The notes below the pieces were generated by a model. That model had not been told where the DNA came from, searched no databases, and saw nothing but the letters and a program-made list of their open reading frames with translations. Positions 9,446 to 19,526 of a stretch of 64,000 bases of DNA are shown piece by piece (the first letter of the stretch is position 1; each line of letters begins with the position of its first letter). Made by a program: the position numbers and the translations under genes. Source of the DNA: Thalassotalea ponticola (lineage in GTDB: Bacteria; Pseudomonadota; Gammaproteobacteria; Enterobacterales; Alteromonadaceae); assembly GCF_041379045.1 (NCBI RefSeq), contig NZ_CP166871.1, forward strand, positions 248,001 to 312,000. The letters run 5' to 3'.

Positions 9446-12400
9446 TTGGGCCTCCTAATTTTTCAAACGAAGCATCTAATGTCGAAAGGTGTGCATTTAT
9501 AACGTCGTTATATTGTTCAATTTTATTTGAACCATTTTCATAATTGTACTTTTGGATGCTTTTTACAACCTGTGGATAAATAGCTTTCCAATCCGTAAGT
9601 ACAGCCTTCCATAGTTTTAATTCATCACCATTGATTTTATTTAGGATTTTAGATGGGCTATGAGTATTCAAATCTGCTAATACAGCTTTTGGGGTTTCGG
9701 AACTTACTTGTTTTATTAAATCTTTAACTTTCTTCCTCACAGTATCTAATTGGATGCTGTAATTTGGTCGCATACCGGCAGGTATATTTTTATAAATTTT
9801 GTCCAGAGACTCTAATAGTTCCATTAGCTCTTGTTTTGTTTCTGAACCATCAAGGTGCTCAGATAGCAATAATCGTTCAGCCTCTAGTCCCTTAACGACC
9901 GGTAACAAATCAAGCTCATTATGAATACCATCATTAATATCTTTAATTTTCTTATAAGCATTATCGAAATCGATAGGTTGTATGGCATTATTTGTTCCAA
10001 CAACAACAGCGCGGAGCCATTGACTTCTGTATACGTCCCATTTCTCCAACCATTTTGATAAAACCTCTTTATGATGGTCATTTATAGGAGGTGGAAGTTG
10101 TTCTTTAATGTATTCTGATGTTTGAATTAACCGGCTTAATCGTTGCGGTCGAGAGGACAGATCTATACTCAAACATTGGGCAAGACCCAGTTGCTGTTTA
10201 AGGGGCTCTATAGCACTCTCCTTTGCTATTTTTAAACAAGTTTGAATTGCATTGGGAAGCCACTTTTGAACAAACTCTTGGTAGTAAATGTAATCTTCAA
10301 AGCCATTACTATAATTCCAACCCTTAGCTTGTTCTCTTTTGGATTGCTGTGTGGGGTTGTTCTCGGTAAACCTAAGAATGGCAAGCATTTGCCGTTTTAG
10401 GTCGATTGAATCGAGCGAGTCTGATAGTTCTTTTTCCTCAAATACACTTATTACTTTTTTATTTGAAATGTTGGTGGCAGACCCCGGAATGTCGATCTTA
10501 ATAATAGAGCCATCTTTTAATACAAACTCGAGTAAGCTTTTATCATTTTTAAGGCCCCATTTTTTGGATTTATCGACAGAGTAATCATTTATTCCCTTGT
10601 GTTGTTCCAAGATGAAGTATAAACCTTGCCTTAATTGGTTACTTAAGCCTTGATTTAATAAGGCCTTACCAGAAAACCAGTCATCAACTTTCTTCTTTAA
10701 TATGTCCTCTATTGGCTCCCACTGGAGACCGCCCGTTTCAGGTCGATTTATAGATATAGGGGGTATATTGCCTTGTTGTGGGGGGGGCGTAGTTACATTT
10801 CCTTTAGGTTCAACGGTTACATCGTCGGAAAAAATAGAAGAATCAAGATTAAAAACATTGGCTTGGCCAGCGCTAATTTGCTTAAAGTTCTCTTCTTTTG
10901 AATTCGCGTCAGAATATAAAGACATAAAGCCCACAAGTCTTTTAGCCATTTCTTGATTTGGAATATTCTGTAGTATAAATTGCGCTGTTTCGTCATGGCG
11001 AAAATCGCTGATAGTACTTTCTAGCCAAACACTCGGATACTCTTTTTTACTGTAACTCTCGCTATGGTCTCTAAGTATGGCTAACAGGACTTTTTGAATA
11101 GCTACTCTTGGGTTGAAACGCATTCTTCCAGCGCTGAAGACATATTTATTAACAAGTTTTAAAATAGCTTGCTTATTGTATGGAAATAGTGGGATACCGT
11201 TTGGAGAATAGCCAAACTCATCTAATATTTTTTGTTCTGAGTCACTTAACTCTCTTTTCCAAATAGGTACACCTTGCTCTATTTGTAAGACATCAGCATA
11301 TTTTTCAACGTCATAGATACCATGACGAGCAGCATTGATATAACGAGCGCAAAAGCTCAAAACATCTTCATTTGAAAAAACAAGCTCTGGAAATCGATTG
11401 ACATCATTATCATCAGGTAGGCGCCACTCGTAAATTCCTCGAGTCCATATTGTGCTACGATGACTTTGATAGCTTTCTAAACCATCTGTTGCTGCAATAA
11501 CCGACTTCATTCGGCATAAAACTTGTTCTCCGTCATTTTGGTCTTGCTCCAATAAGCTTTCAATCAAAACGTTATCTATTGCAGAAATAGCAGCTAAGTC
11601 TTCCACTAATACTACGAGTGTTTTATTTTCTCTAAGAAGGTATTTACGAATTTCTTTGAATAGATCTTGGAAGTTACCAGTGTTAAACCTGAATAGGCGA
11701 TTAAACATTAGCTTACATGCTCTATCTATTGCTTGGTTAGTTACTTTGGCTGCCATTTTTCGTTTATGCTCGTCAGACTCTAACTGAAGGTTGCTATATG
11801 CAACTTTAGCCTGGCTACCTAAGTGAACAGAAATATCATCTCCAGAGGTGAATAAAAAATCGTGCTCGGAAAGCTCAAAGTGCTCTTCCAAAAGTTCAGC
11901 ATAACTTTTAATTTCAATCAAACGAGAAACTCTGTTATTGATGACTGATTTTTTGCCTGAAAACTTAGATTTTATATGAGGGTCTGCGAAAAAGTTGTCT
12001 AGTTGAGTAGCAAAAGTAATTTTATCTCTAATTTCTTTGTTTTTTTCTGTTGTAAGCTTTCCTTCACTTTTTAAAGCGGTACCTTCTTTTTTAAGATCAT
12101 CCCTAATATTTTTTAGTGCTTCATTAATGTGAGTAAATAATAAGTTTCTGGTAGATTCTTCGTTAAGGTCGTTGCTTACTTGGCTGATACGTTTGCGAGC
12201 TTGGTCAAATAAGTCTCCTTGTAGGCGCTCATCTAATATAATTTTAAGAACCTGTGATAAGCTCGCATTTTTTGGTATCCTGATAATGTGCCAATTTTCT
12301 TCAATGGCCTGTGGGTGATACTTAGCAACAGCATGAAGCCATCTGATTAGGTGTGACTTTCCGCTACCTGATTCGCCTAATAATGGAATGATATCGTTAG

Positions 12401-12587
12401 ACTTTAAAAGCTGGTTTAATAGATCTTGCTGACTCTTTACTTCTGGTATTTGTGTCCCGTATTCAGTTGAAATCAACTTTGCAGGGTGGTGCACTGCAAT
12501 TAATAGCTTATCACTTAAGCGCTCTGCCTCACTTAATATACAGTTTTCAACATTGTTTAAGGATGGCCAGTATGTTTGAATACTCAC
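9435..12587 (-). CDS. dpdH: DpdH, large P-loop ATPase of the Dpd cluster
   Basis: This 1050-residue protein has a clear N-terminal Walker A, GESGSGKS at residues 71-78, and a Walker B-like LVVLVEDLAA near residue 325, so it is an STAND/AAA-like ATPase. The region from about 600 on has no known motif. A proline-rich joint near residue 600 is encoded by a run of eight C on the coding strand (10780-10787). It matches DpdH, a restriction-side component whose exact role is unresolved. It is four bases overlapped with dpdG upstream and 11 bases with dpdI downstream. Confidence 0.82.
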   Translation of the reverse strand: MSIQTYWPSLNNVENCILSEAERLSDKLLIAVHHPAKLISTEYGTQIPEVKSQQDLLNQLLKSNDIIPLLGESGSGKSHLIRWLHAVAKYHPQAIEENWHIIRIPKNASLSQVLKIILDERLQGDLFDQARKRISQVSNDLNEESTRNLLFTHINEALKNIRDDLKKEGTALKSEGKLTTEKNKEIRDKITFATQLDNFFADPHIKSKFSGKKSVINNRVSRLIEIKSYAELLEEHFELSEHDFLFTSGDDISVHLGSQAKVAYSNLQLESDEHKRKMAAKVTNQAIDRACKLMFNRLFRFNTGNFQDLFKEIRKYLLRENKTLVVLVEDLAAISAIDNVLIESLLEQDQNDGEQVLCRMKSVIAATDGLESYQSHRSTIWTRGIYEWRLPDDNDVNRFPELVFSNEDVLSFCARYINAARHGIYDVEKYADVLQIEQGVPIWKRELSDSEQKILDEFGYSPNGIPLFPYNKQAILKLVNKYVFSAGRMRFNPRVAIQKVLLAILRDHSESYSKKEYPSVWLESTISDFRHDETAQFILQNIPNQEMAKRLVGFMSLYSDANSKEENFKQISAGQANVFNLDSSIFSDDVTVEPKGNVTTPPPQQGNIPPISINRPETGGLQWEPIEDILKKKVDDWFSGKALLNQGLSNQLRQGLYFILEQHKGINDYSVDKSKKWGLKNDKSLLEFVLKDGSIIKIDIPGSATNISNKKVISVFEEKELSDSLDSIDLKRQMLAILRFTENNPTQQSKREQAKGWNYSNGFEDYIYYQEFVQKWLPNAIQTCLKIAKESAIEPLKQQLGLAQCLSIDLSSRPQRLSRLIQTSEYIKEQLPPPINDHHKEVLSKWLEKWDVYRSQWLRAVVVGTNNAIQPIDFDNAYKKIKDINDGIHNELDLLPVVKGLEAERLLLSEHLDGSETKQELMELLESLDKIYKNIPAGMRPNYSIQLDTVRKKVKDLIKQVSSETPKAVLADLNTHSPSKILNKINGDELKLWKAVLTDWKAIYPQVVKSIQKYNYENGSNKIEQYNDVINAHLSTLDASFEKLGGPSES

Positions 12588-13579
12588 TTAGTCACCTCAC
12601 TAGTTCTGCGTAAATGTGTTACTTGTTTGCTGACCGAGGTTGGTATAGTGAGATTAAATCGAAAACGGCTATCAGAGCGAACCTCTAAGCGCAGTAAATT
12701 TTTCTTCTCGAGTCGATATAGCGCTAAACTCAAAGCAGATGACATTTGTATACTTCCATCATTTAGGTTTCCTACCGGGCGCTTCTTATTCAAATAATTA
12801 GGAAGACTTTCTTGATATGGACCAGTATCAAAGATGGGAAGAATGAGATTTAACCGGTCTAAAAACTCCTGGATGTCTAATTCATTTTGTTCCATAAACA
12901 CTTCTGATAAGTACCATTGAATAAAGCGAGTCGGATCAACTATATATAAGTCCTTATCAACTACTTCAAAAAAGCCTAAAAGATGACCGTATTCCATCAC
13001 GTTAGCTTCTTCTGAAGCGTTGAAAGTAACTTTTACATTACCTTGGATTACACTATCGGACATTAACTGCCTGGCGAAACTTTTAGTTAGAAATATTTGA
13101 TTTTGAAAGTTTGATTCTTCTTGATATAAGAAAAAACATATTGCGAAAATAAAGGTACTGAAGTCTTTCGGAAGCTCATCATTTGAATACAGTTCTTCTA
13201 AACTCATTTTTAATTTCTTGTCAGCAAAAAAGTGTTTCGAAATTACATCTAAAATTCTTTTCGGTAAGTTTTCTTTGGTAGATGTGAACCAGTTTGATTG
13301 ATAACCCACCTCTCCATCTGGTAATTGAGTTGACTCCCATAGTCCATGCTCGGTCCAAAAATCTAAAGACTCGCGCATTTTCTTTTGAGCGTTAGTATTT
13401 ATTTCGAACTCATCATTCTTACCTTTGCGGTATAAAGATTCAGGCATGCAAGGCCCCAATATTTTAGAACGAGGCAGATAACTTTCTGGCTTTTTAGTGT
13501 TGAATTTAAGTAACAACTCGTCAATAAGTATTAATGTAGGAATATGACTTCCTCGGTGTGCATTATTTATAATAGCCAT
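12584..13579 (-). CDS. dpdG: DpdG, Dpd-cluster protein of unknown function
   Basis: This 331-residue protein has no recognised catalytic motif. The C-terminal 70 residues, with alternating hydrophobic and basic residues, read like a winged-helix segment (SALSLALYRLEKKNLLRLEV), but this is only a pattern judgement. It sits two bases after dpdF and its stop overlaps the dpdH start by four bases. The neighbour pairing with the DpdH ATPase resembles sensor-plus-ATPase pairs in other defence loci. The name is given by synteny and length. Confidence 0.72.
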   Translation of the reverse strand: MAIINNAHRGSHIPTLILIDELLLKFNTKKPESYLPRSKILGPCMPESLYRKGKNDEFEINTNAQKKMRESLDFWTEHGLWESTQLPDGEVGYQSNWFTSTKENLPKRILDVISKHFFADKKLKMSLEELYSNDELPKDFSTFIFAICFFLYQEESNFQNQIFLTKSFARQLMSDSVIQGNVKVTFNASEEANVMEYGHLLGFFEVVDKDLYIVDPTRFIQWYLSEVFMEQNELDIQEFLDRLNLILPIFDTGPYQESLPNYLNKKRPVGNLNDGSIQMSSALSLALYRLEKKNLLRLEVRSDSRFRFNLTIPTSVSKQVTHLRRTSEVTK

Positions 13580-13581
13580 GA

Positions 13582-15993
13582 TTATGAACTCACTAAGTAC
13601 CCTAAATGTTTAACGGTATTACCAGACTCCCACCACTTCCTATGTGGATTTATAGGGTCTTTCAGTTGTGCATTGGCAATAAAAATATTGGAACAGTTTT
13701 CTTGCCATTCATCCGGTATTTGTGCCGTTTCGAGAAAGAAGACATCGTCTTGAACAATAAACTTTGAGTAATTAAACAGATACTCTTTACCTTCAGCGTA
13801 ATCATCAAATGTTTCATAAAACCACGCTTGCTTATTAAGTCTTTTTAAATAAGGTTGAGCTAGATTAAGAAATTGCTTTGAACATACCAGCATAGATATT
13901 TGCCCACGAATGAGTGCCTTTTTAAATGCTTTTATAATTTCTTCGGTAGAAGTGATGGATTGGTCATAATAAAAAAGGCTGTTCTTCGGGAAATCTTCAA
14001 ACATTTTAGTTATTTTTATGTTGTGACCAACTAAGTATTTATGTTGTTCACGATTATTATCTACATCACAAGTGCCACAAGCTTTTAAAGGCACGAATCC
14101 ATCTAATGTAAAACTTTTTGCTAGAGTGTCACAAAGGTAATTAGAGTCATTCAGCCAATCCATTAGATAGTTTAATCTTTTCTGTTCAATTTTTATTTCT
14201 TGGTCACGATGAGGCGCTAGTGTATTTTCCCAGGTATCTGTAATGAGGTGCCTGTCGTGTAAAGTTTCCACTATCACTGTATTTGTGAAATGTCGCCAAA
14301 ATGTTGGCCAATCTTCTTTATCTTTTGGCACTGAAGTTGGGTCTGGATAGGAAAGCCTTATCAGGTTTGAGCGTTGCATCAGTAACAAGGTCTTCCAGTT
14401 CCATATTTCATTGGCATCGGTATTACGCTCAATGTGATATGCTTGAGTATTGACCTGGACTTGGTAAGTATTCTCTGTGATCTGTTTTCGAGTTCTCCAC
14501 ATTGCGTGCCAACGTTTATAACCGAGTTCAGCACTTATTCTTTTGTTTTTATTTCGAATGTTTAGTTGTTTTTGGTGATATATCACTTCACAATACGAAG
14601 CTTTACCATCGCGACCGCTTCTTCCAATCTCTTGGTAATATGAATCGATATTTTCACTCACCCCAGCATGAAGAACACACCTTACATCGGCTTTGTCAAT
14701 CCCTACTCCAAAAGCAGATGTTGCGATTATTATATCTATTTCATTTTTTTCCCATAGTTCAATAATTTTGCTTCGTTCGGTACCTACAGTATCAGAAGTA
14801 AATATTCGTAGTCTTTCGAGACAGGACTCCGACAATTGCTTATAAATTTGAGCGCAATCATTTTTAGTAGCCGAGTAAACTATTAAAGGCTTGGGACTAG
14901 AAATAATTCTATTGATTAATTCTGGCAGGTAGTCAATCTCTTGAACTTTCTTCTTTTTAATAATTGGTTCAGGCCTTAAAAAGGCTCCATTAACCGTAAT
15001 CAGCTTATCTTGATCGCTTGAAAATAATGTTTTAATAGTAATAAGCGCTTGTTCAGTGAACGTAGCAGATAAAAATACTTTTCTGAACTCGCCACCTTTT
15101 TGTGTAAGAGAGTTAAGGAAGGCCCCAACCTTTTGAAACTCAGGACGAAATGATTCCCCCCATGTATCTATCAAGTGTGCCTCATCGAAAATTACATTTT
15201 TTAAGCGTTTAGCCTCTGCTACCTTGGATAGCGTTGGTAATAATCCTCCAATAAAGGCTTCTGGAGAAACGAACAATATGCGTTGTTTACCCGATAAAAT
15301 ATCGGCTTTTATGGTCTCTTTGACTTCTTGAGGCAAATCTCCACGCCATGCATATTCAGCAACAGTGTGGTACCCCATATTACTAATGAACTTTTTTAGT
15401 CGCCTAGCTTGATCAATAGCTAAAGACGTTGTTGGTACAATAACTATATTTAGCTCATTAGGTTTAATGAAAGCAGTTAAAGTTTCTGTAACTAGTGTTT
15501 TACCACAACCTGTCGGTAAATTCACAATAACAGTTGAATCTGACGGTGATAATAGGGTAGTTCTCACTGCTTCTTGTTGAGCTTGACTTGTAAATGTCGA
15601 ATATGGAAGGTTTAAGTCAGTTAATATTGGATCGTGAGCAGGTTCTTCGGAATGCCGTTTTTCAATTAATTGATATACAGGTCCCACATACCTCGAAAGT
15701 GACTTAGGATTAAACGTAACTGAGTTTGAACTTGAATCAAAAGTTAGCCCGCAAAGTCGAGCGAACTGAAACTCTACCGTAGAGGGTCTAATACCCAAGT
15801 AAAGACTAGGCATCTCATCTATTGATTCAGATGCCAGTACGTCTTTCACCAAATACCAAAATTCGTTTAATTGAAGATCTTTTGAATCTATTGCCTTGGT
15901 GAGCCTTTGTTTAAACTGTGTATCTTCAAAGTGCCAAATATTAGCAAGCAAATCTGATTTCTTTTCTTTAGGATAGAAATCCCAAAATAACAT
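13582..15993 (-). CDS. dpdF: DpdF, RecQ-like DEAH-box helicase
   Basis: This 803-residue superfamily 2 helicase of RecQ type has Walker A NLPTGCGKT near residue 160, DEAHLIDTWGESFRPEF (motif II and the aromatic-rich loop typical of RecQ) near 272, motif III LSATFT, and motif VI QEIGRSGRDG near 460. A cluster of cysteines (CGTCD) around residue 640 may bind metal. The last 200 residues are family-specific. In Dpd systems DpdF is a restriction-side helicase. The start overlaps the dpdE stop by a single base, so translation is probably coupled. Confidence 0.88.
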   Translation of the reverse strand: MLFWDFYPKEKKSDLLANIWHFEDTQFKQRLTKAIDSKDLQLNEFWYLVKDVLASESIDEMPSLYLGIRPSTVEFQFARLCGLTFDSSSNSVTFNPKSLSRYVGPVYQLIEKRHSEEPAHDPILTDLNLPYSTFTSQAQQEAVRTTLLSPSDSTVIVNLPTGCGKTLVTETLTAFIKPNELNIVIVPTTSLAIDQARRLKKFISNMGYHTVAEYAWRGDLPQEVKETIKADILSGKQRILFVSPEAFIGGLLPTLSKVAEAKRLKNVIFDEAHLIDTWGESFRPEFQKVGAFLNSLTQKGGEFRKVFLSATFTEQALITIKTLFSSDQDKLITVNGAFLRPEPIIKKKKVQEIDYLPELINRIISSPKPLIVYSATKNDCAQIYKQLSESCLERLRIFTSDTVGTERSKIIELWEKNEIDIIIATSAFGVGIDKADVRCVLHAGVSENIDSYYQEIGRSGRDGKASYCEVIYHQKQLNIRNKNKRISAELGYKRWHAMWRTRKQITENTYQVQVNTQAYHIERNTDANEIWNWKTLLLMQRSNLIRLSYPDPTSVPKDKEDWPTFWRHFTNTVIVETLHDRHLITDTWENTLAPHRDQEIKIEQKRLNYLMDWLNDSNYLCDTLAKSFTLDGFVPLKACGTCDVDNNREQHKYLVGHNIKITKMFEDFPKNSLFYYDQSITSTEEIIKAFKKALIRGQISMLVCSKQFLNLAQPYLKRLNKQAWFYETFDDYAEGKEYLFNYSKFIVQDDVFFLETAQIPDEWQENCSNIFIANAQLKDPINPHRKWWESGNTVKHLGYLVSS

Positions 15994-18900
15994 TATGATA
16001 GTCCCCCAAAAAGCAAGATGTATTTTAAAGTTAGAAGGGTCGCTTTATAAGGTGAGTTTTTATCAATTGAATCTTCATAAAATGCATTTACCGCTGATTT
16101 TAGACTACTGTCGTAGACTACATCTACAGCTGTTTCAAAGCGCCTTTTATCAACTTGTCCTTCAATTAATGTCCAAACATCAATAAGTTGTTCTTCGCCT
16201 GATATGGTTATGTTTGTATCGCTGTATAGTATTGCCTGTTGCTCGTGAAATATTTTGTTTTTGGTTCTGCTATAAGGTGCGTTAATTAAAGTATTAATGA
16301 TAGGTGTAGTCTCTAATTGACCTACTTCATTAAACACTTTTGCAAATATTAAAGTATTGTTAGTGGCGTTTATTGCTGTAGGCAAGTTTTGAGATGTGTT
16401 GTCTACCTCTATTAACCATTGTGGGATGAAGAACAACTTAGGTTGCATTTTTCCTGGGATTTGCCTGATAATTGCACTGCTATTACCCAGTGGTGATGCT
16501 TTTGATGCTTCCGCGATTGCATCAACAAAAGGTTGCCCGTATCTCAGAGGATAGCTACCACTTTCCACACTAAGTCTTCTAGACAGTGATAATTCACAGG
16601 TGACAGGAGCATTATATGACGATGATTCGATATCTAGACCAACAATACATCTATCGATTAAGGTCGACGATTTCATTTTTGTTCTACCGGGGATATAGCG
16701 AAAGCGATAACTACTATCGTCTATTTTTTGTTTGCTAAATAGAATACCCTCTGTGATCCAATCACTTAATGCCTTTGATTCATCAAAAACATCATCAGAG
16801 TGGCGCATATCAGCCAAGATTTTCTTAGCGTTAACCTTATCGAGGTCCACTGTCGCAAGTTTTGCTATTATTTCACGGCTGCGATAAATTTCTCGTGTGG
16901 TATTTTTCAATATGTTGATAGCATCATCTAGCGCAGCATATCCATTTTCAAGAATATTTGGCCATATATCTGTTTCTAATTTTGAATCAATTTCGTCTTG
17001 TATATTGGCTCTATAATAATTAAAACAGCCAATACCTTCTTGTAACGCGAGAGCCCATTTTTTATAAAAGGTATCTTGCTTAGGTGTCAAAACGAAAGTA
17101 TCGATACCAGATACACCTTTAGACGTTGCACTATATCTATTTAAGCGTCCATTACGTTGCTCTATTCGACTCAGTAAAATAGGCATACTATAGTGAATAG
17201 CTAGTCTTTTGTTACCATGGAGGTTTAACCCATCTTCTCCTTTTTCATCACAAACTAGCACTCGAATATCGTCATCATCATTAAATGCTAATGTTTCATT
17301 TACTCTGTGACGCTTAATTCCTACTTTTAATTTTTTTAGTAAAAATGAGAATACATCATCAGCGGTTGCGACCTCACCACAAAAAATGACAGCCTTACCA
17401 TTTGGGTTGTTATTTAACCACTCTGAAAGGGCCTTCTCTAATGCGTTATTCTTTGATTCCTGCTCAAGAGGGGCCTGCTCAATTATATTCATCCAATGTT
17501 CAGTTTCGATGTCGGATAGATTGCTTTTTGATAGGTAGTCCCGAACTTTTTCTGAGAAAAAAATCGGACTGGTCAACAAGGATTCTGACCACGCCTTAAA
17601 CTGCTCTAATGACATTGGACGGAATAAATCTGTATTATTAGCTAATTCGGAGCGGTATTGTTCAAAGTGTTCGTCTAAATATGAGCTGCCATTTGGACTC
17701 TCCCAATTAATAAATTGAGCTTTATTTAATCCCGGAAATAACAGTTCGATATCGCTATCTTTCGAACTTGACTCTTCGAATCCTGTAGCGCGAGAATTTC
17801 TTAACATGCGAAAGTCATACAAGTAACTTTGCTTGAAGTGATTCGAAATCTCAAGAATTAATTCATTTCGTCTGTTTGGATCATCATTGTCTGAAAACAA
17901 ATCGACTAATGGTCTCAAATCAACAATAAGTCTTTGAAGGAAATCATCATTTAAATTGAAAGCCTCTATATCGTCTAACGCGCCATCAATTAAGTCGTCA
18001 TCATTTTCAGGTTTAAGTAATCGAGAAACTTCCTGAAAGCGATTCTGTAATGGTAAAGATTGATTAAATACAGAAATAGAAGACTCTGTTATTGGAAAGC
18101 GGTTTTGATCAAGTAAATGCAGTAATGCATAATATGATGACGGATGTCCTGTCATTGGCGTGCCGGTCAATAATAGTGTCACTTCTGATTGGCTAGTTAG
18201 TCCCGAAATCGAATTAAATAATAACTGCTCTGTTATCTTAGCATTGAAAGGGAAGCTTGATATTTGATGGGCTTCATCTAGTACGACCATAGATGGTATA
18301 TCATCATACATCATAGCTTTCGCATATGAAGAAATATGGATTATTTGAGTAGTGTTGTCTGGATCAGTATTAAGTAAGCTTCCTAAATGAAAGCGTTTGG
18401 TTAATTCCCATTCCCATTGTTCAATTAATGTATCTGGAACTATTATTAAAACCTTACTCTCTCGCCCTTTCTCAATAATATGTTGGCGGATTACAAAACC
18501 AGCTTCAATTGTCTTACCCAGTCCAACTTCATCACACAATAGGTATTTTTTATTATCTGACTTTAATATTTCTTGAACGACTGCAAGTTGATGAGCTTCC
18601 AACTCTACCGAACTTGAAATGAGTGATGATAGGCCATGACATGAGCGTTTTTGTTCATAGTAGTTATGATAAAACTTAGATAACGTATTACATAAATATG
18701 GTGATGATGTACCTTGCCCTTTTAAGAAGTTAGAGGGACAAAATTCAGTGTTTGGAAATGCGTTAGGGATGAATAGTTCTGTGAAGTCATAGACATCTCG
18801 CATATCTTTCGAAAAGGATATTAAAGCCTGATTACCAGGGCGATCACCATCGTAATGTCCCATCTTCCATGTGTTTGTATTGGGAAACTTAACAAACACT

Positions 18901-19094
18901 TCAGATCTTTCACCTAGTGATGTAACTAACTCTAAGTGTTCAATATCAATTTCTATTTGATTTGAAAGAGGTTTGTTGGGAGCAATGAAAAAGGCAACTA
19001 ATGCAGTCAGACCATCGCCAGAAAATGAAGCTATCTTTCCAATTCCAGCAAAGTTGGAAGGGGAGCTAACTAATGCCCCAATACTTAAATTCAC
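15993..19094 (-). CDS. dpdE: DpdE, SNF2-type DNA translocase
   Basis: This 1033-residue SNF2/RapA-like ATPase opens the restriction operon. LCDEVGLGKTIEAGF (motifs Q/I) lies near residues 186-200, DEAHQISS near 272, TGTPM (motif III), and the C-terminal helicase half has EDGLNLHGNKR and RIEQRNGRLNRY (motifs V and VI) near 620-655. An SH3-like basic N-terminal region precedes the ATPase. The GTG start at 19094 is supported by AGGAG eight or nine bases upstream. It probably translocates on duplex DNA without strand separation, as SNF2 proteins do. Confidence 0.88.
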   Translation of the reverse strand: MNLSIGALVSSPSNFAGIGKIASFSGDGLTALVAFFIAPNKPLSNQIEIDIEHLELVTSLGERSEVFVKFPNTNTWKMGHYDGDRPGNQALISFSKDMRDVYDFTELFIPNAFPNTEFCPSNFLKGQGTSSPYLCNTLSKFYHNYYEQKRSCHGLSSLISSSVELEAHQLAVVQEILKSDNKKYLLCDEVGLGKTIEAGFVIRQHIIEKGRESKVLIIVPDTLIEQWEWELTKRFHLGSLLNTDPDNTTQIIHISSYAKAMMYDDIPSMVVLDEAHQISSFPFNAKITEQLLFNSISGLTSQSEVTLLLTGTPMTGHPSSYYALLHLLDQNRFPITESSISVFNQSLPLQNRFQEVSRLLKPENDDDLIDGALDDIEAFNLNDDFLQRLIVDLRPLVDLFSDNDDPNRRNELILEISNHFKQSYLYDFRMLRNSRATGFEESSSKDSDIELLFPGLNKAQFINWESPNGSSYLDEHFEQYRSELANNTDLFRPMSLEQFKAWSESLLTSPIFFSEKVRDYLSKSNLSDIETEHWMNIIEQAPLEQESKNNALEKALSEWLNNNPNGKAVIFCGEVATADDVFSFLLKKLKVGIKRHRVNETLAFNDDDDIRVLVCDEKGEDGLNLHGNKRLAIHYSMPILLSRIEQRNGRLNRYSATSKGVSGIDTFVLTPKQDTFYKKWALALQEGIGCFNYYRANIQDEIDSKLETDIWPNILENGYAALDDAINILKNTTREIYRSREIIAKLATVDLDKVNAKKILADMRHSDDVFDESKALSDWITEGILFSKQKIDDSSYRFRYIPGRTKMKSSTLIDRCIVGLDIESSSYNAPVTCELSLSRRLSVESGSYPLRYGQPFVDAIAEASKASPLGNSSAIIRQIPGKMQPKLFFIPQWLIEVDNTSQNLPTAINATNNTLIFAKVFNEVGQLETTPIINTLINAPYSRTKNKIFHEQQAILYSDTNITISGEEQLIDVWTLIEGQVDKRRFETAVDVVYDSSLKSAVNAFYEDSIDKNSPYKATLLTLKYILLFGGLS

Positions 19095-19526
19095 AATACA
19101 CTCCTAACTAAACCACAAGAAATTCGAAGATTTTATAGGAAGTATGATATGAGTAAAATAGGTTCAAAGCTGTAATATTTTGTGCTCGCCATCTTCCATG
19201 AAAAAGCATCTTTTAGTCACTATACTATCAATGAATATCGAAAGGAAATAGTAAATATCACACAGCCTCCAGGCTCAGGTATAACCTCTAGTTATTGATG
19301 ATTCTTAATCTTAAATTTGTCGCAAGAGACTTGGTTATTACTATGTTAGATGTGGATGGGGCCCTACACTAACAGAAAACTATACCTTAATTATGAAAAG
19401 CAGATAACATCACGATATTCTGTGCAGTATTAGTGGCCGTAATGGCTTAAGGTAATTTGGCCTTGTTAACTTCACTTATTCAATTGCGTACTCCTATCGG
19501 AAGGCGTATTTAATTCCGCTAATACA
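19095..19526. other. Gene-free stretch between dpdE and the resolvase
   Basis: No open frame of useful length is seen. It must contain the promoter for the dpdE-to-dpdD operon; an AGGAG ribosome site lies at about 19100-19104. Candidate AT-rich boxes occur on the minus strand between 19120 and 19170, but none is close enough to consensus to name. It also marks the edge of the dpd cluster. Confidence 0.5.

Noticed and set aside
1-19094. Reading the helicase-rich cluster as DISARM or as a Dnd/Pbe system
   Set aside because: DpdA, QueC and the DGQQR protein define the Dpd class; no methylase, cysteine desulfurase or dndC/D/E gene is present.
19095-19526. A specific promoter for dpdE
   Set aside because: Several AT-rich boxes exist, but no pair was close enough to consensus to name.
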